A DNA stretch of 7,471 nt, from the NCBI GenBank assembly GCA_001604495.1, contig LVBR01000061.1, positions 1 through 7,471 on the forward strand, in the 5' to 3' direction. Below the pieces are notes generated by a model. The model saw only the letters and a list, made by a program, of their open reading frames with translations, did no database searches and was not told the origin of the DNA. This document shows positions 5,967-7,471 of this stretch, in pieces; position 1 is the stretch's first letter, and each line of letters begins with the position of its first letter. The stretch is from Acholeplasmatales bacterium Tener_01 (GTDB taxonomy: Bacteria; Bacillota_I; Bacilli_A; ML615J-28; CAG-698). The translations under genes and the position numbers were made by a program.

Positions 5967-7355
5967 TTAATATTCACAGTTTTTAGGAGTTCTAGGATAA
6001 GGAATAACATCACGGATGTTATCAACACCTGTTAGATACATTATTAGTCTTTCAAATCCCATTCCAAATCCTGAGTGAACACATCCGCCATAACGGCGTG
6101 TATCTAAATACCAGTCAATTTCACTAGCATTTACATGCATTTCTTCCATTCTCTTAAAAAGTTTTTCTAAATCTTCTTCTCTTTGACTACCTCCCATTAG
6201 TTCACCTGCTTGAGGAACAACTAAATCAACAGCCGCAACAGTCTTGCCATCATCGTTAAGTTTCATATAATATGCTTTAATATCTTTTGGCCAATCAGTA
6301 ATAAATACTGGTCCATTAAAGTATTCTGTAATATAACGTTCATGCTCTTTAGCAATGTCTTCATCATAACTTGGCTCAAATTCCCATTTAACGTTTGCTT
6401 TCTTCAAAATATCGATTACATCATGATGAGAAATTCTAACAAATTTTGAATCAACAAGTGATTGTAATTTTTGTTTTGTTCCCTTTTCAACAAAACTATC
6501 ACAGAAATCAATTTCACTTGGACATTTATCCATAACATATTTCACAACAAATTTTAACATTTCTTCTTCAATATCCATTAAACCGTTTAAATCACAGAAG
6601 GCCATTTCAGGTTCAATCATCCAGAACTCATTTGCATGAGTTTTAGTGTTTGAGTTTTCTGTTCTAAATGTTGGTCCAAATGTGTAAATATCAGAGAATG
6701 CCATTGCGAAAGTTTCACCTTGAAGTTGACCGCTTCCTGTAATATATGCTTGTTTTCCAAACAAATCTTTAGAAAAGTCAACTTTTCCCTTTTCATCTAG
6801 GGGTAATTTTTCCATGTTGAATGTTGTGATTTTAAACATTTGGTCGCTACCTTCACAGTCAGCACATGTAATTAGTGGAGTGTGTACATAAACATATCCA
6901 CGATCTTGGAAATATGTGTGAACAGCTTGTGCCGCAACGCTTCTAATTCTGAACACTGCACTGAAAAGGTTAGTTCTTGCTCTTAAATGTGCCACATCTC
7001 TTAAGAATTCTCTTGTGTGACGCTTTGGTTGAATTGGATAGTTTTCAGGACAATCACCAAGCATCTTTACTTCAGTTGCGTGAATTTCAAGAGGTTGTTT
7101 CATTTCAGGTGTAAGTTTAACGATACCTTTAATAAATACTGACATACCTACTCTAAATTTAGATATTTCTTCAAAATTTATTAATTTATCATCATAAACT
7201 ACTTGAACGGTTTCAAAACAAGTTCCATCATTTACGTTTAAAAATCCGAATTGTGCTTGACTACGATTTGTACGAACCCATCCGTAGACATAAACTTCTT
7301 TTTCGCTAAAGTTTTCTTTTTGTGTAAAGATTTCTTTTAATTTTGTTCTTCTCAT
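5967..7355 (-). CDS. asnS: Asparaginyl-tRNA synthetase
   Basis: This class IIb aminoacyl-tRNA synthetase charges tRNA-Asn with asparagine using ATP in the cytoplasm. At 462 residues it is close to E. coli AsnS (466). The N-terminal OB-fold anticodon-binding domain spans about residues 18-100 (VYGWVRTNRS, FGFLNVNDGT). Motif 1 lies around 137-162. The segment with EGSDQMF (168-174), KDLFG and SGQLQGE (208-214) is typical of AsnRS and separates it from AspRS. Motif 2 contains TFGPTFRTENSNT (225-237) and EFWMIEPEMAF. Motif 3 is GFGMGFERL (429-437), followed by the AsnRS-like C-terminus NIRDVIPYPRTP. The ATG at 7355 is chosen because AAGGAGG lies 5 bases upstream; an in-frame ATG at 7391 falls in the loop of the leader terminator and is not a start. 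The gene is controlled by a T-box leader and ends at a bidirectional terminator. Confidence 0.98.
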   Translation of the reverse strand: MRRTKLKEIFTQKENFSEKEVYVYGWVRTNRSQAQFGFLNVNDGTCFETVQVVYDDKLINFEEISKFRVGMSVFIKGIVKLTPEMKQPLEIHATEVKMLGDCPENYPIQPKRHTREFLRDVAHLRARTNLFSAVFRIRSVAAQAVHTYFQDRGYVYVHTPLITCADCEGSDQMFKITTFNMEKLPLDEKGKVDFSKDLFGKQAYITGSGQLQGETFAMAFSDIYTFGPTFRTENSNTKTHANEFWMIEPEMAFCDLNGLMDIEEEMLKFVVKYVMDKCPSEIDFCDSFVEKGTKQKLQSLVDSKFVRISHHDVIDILKKANVKWEFEPSYDEDIAKEHERYITEYFNGPVFITDWPKDIKAYYMKLNDDGKTVAAVDLVVPQAGELMGGSQREEDLEKLFKRMEEMHVNASEIDWYLDTRRYGGCVHSGFGMGFERLIMYLTGVDNIRDVIPYPRTPKNCEY

Positions 7356-7360
7356 AAAAA

Positions 7361-7367
7361 CCTCCTT
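7361..7367 (-). promoter_or_regulatory. Strong ribosome binding site AAGGAGG of asnS
   Basis: AAGGAGG on the - strand lies 5 bases before the asnS ATG and fixes the start at 7355. It lies downstream of the leader terminator, so it is made only when transcription reads through. Confidence 0.85.
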
Positions 7368-7371
7368 ATAT

Positions 7372-7405
7372 AAAAAAGTCCCTAAAAGCATTAGCTTTTA
7401 AGGAC
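7372..7405 (-). terminator. Regulated terminator of the asnS T-box leader
   Basis: On the - strand a 12-bp stem (7405-7394 with 7389-7378, one U-G pair) closes a TAAT loop and is followed by six T's (7377-7372). Its 5' arm contains the CCTTAA and half of the CGT needed by the antiterminator, so the two structures exclude each other. Low charged tRNA-Asn should favour read-through into asnS. Confidence 0.9.
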
Positions 7406-7471
7406 GAATAATCAATATCGTGGTGCCACCTTAATTTAAGAAACAATATTCCTTCTCATTTGCTTTATAAC
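7372..7471 (-). ncRNA. T-box riboswitch leader of asnS (3' part; stem I outside the window)
   Basis: Read on the - strand, this is the T-box switch that senses uncharged tRNA. The antiterminator is complete. TTAAGG (7434-7429) pairs with CCTTAA (7403-7398). A 7-base bulge TGGCACC (7428-7422) separates that helix from ACGA (7421-7418), which pairs with TCGT (7407-7404). The bulge UGGC complements the GCCA 3' end expected of tRNA-Asn (discriminator G). A likely stem III is AAGGAA/TTTCTT (7454-7449 with 7443-7438). The competing terminator shares the CCTTAA strand. Stem I with the specifier codon (AAC expected) and the promoter lie beyond position 7471, so specificity is inferred from the bulge and the gene. 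Confidence 0.93.

Noticed and set aside
7356..7391. N-terminal extension of AsnS starting at the ATG at 7391
   Set aside because: That ATG lies in the loop of the T-box terminator and the extension spans the T-tract and the ribosome site; AAGGAGG fixes the start at 7355.
1..7471. Mobile element, CRISPR array, tRNA/rRNA gene or horizontally acquired island
   Set aside because: I saw no transposase or integrase motifs, no regularly spaced repeats, no tRNA- or rRNA-like sequence, and base composition appears uniform apart from normal expression-linked codon differences.

Overview
The window is low-GC bacterial DNA, apparently from a member of the Firmicutes (Bacilli/Clostridia-like, possibly an uncultured gut-type Erysipelotrichia or Mollicutes-related lineage). 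The evidence is AT-rich codon choice, strong GGAGG-type ribosome binding sites, U-tailed intrinsic terminators, a tRNA-sensing T-box leader, pyruvate phosphate dikinase, and TGA used as a stop (end of the first gene) with TGG for Trp. That last point argues against the Mycoplasma genetic code. Taxonomy below phylum is inference.

Layout: six protein genes, densely packed. Five lie on the + strand: a six-helix membrane protein (44-637), a two-helix surface protein with a large external domain (672-1655), a TtcA-like tRNA thiolase (1690-2511), pyruvate phosphate dikinase ppdK (2585-5218), and a membrane-anchored protein resembling C39/papain-like cysteine peptidases (5267-5929). The sixth, asparaginyl-tRNA synthetase asnS (5967-7355), is on the - strand and converges on the peptidase gene across a 37-base gap that holds a bidirectional terminator. 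The right end (7372-7471) is the 3' part of the asnS T-box riboswitch; its specifier stem I lies beyond the window.

Regulation: ppdK has a clear sigma-A type promoter (TTGAGT, 17-base spacer, extended TATAAT) overlapping the end of the ttcA-like gene. Hairpin terminators follow the surface protein gene and ppdK, but each is so close to the next ribosome binding site that no promoter fits between them. The downstream genes must therefore use read-through or promoters inside the preceding gene. The asnS leader shows a complete T-box antiterminator/terminator switch whose UGGC bulge matches the GCCA end expected of tRNA-Asn.

How the genes work together: ppdK (pyruvate/PEP metabolism), the TtcA-like enzyme (tRNA modification) and asnS (translation) are housekeeping genes. 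The first two genes look like a small envelope operon of unknown function. I see no mobile element, CRISPR array, rRNA or tRNA gene, and no convincing new multi-gene system. The least ordinary items are the envelope pair, the anchored C39-like protein and the terminator/RBS arrangement.
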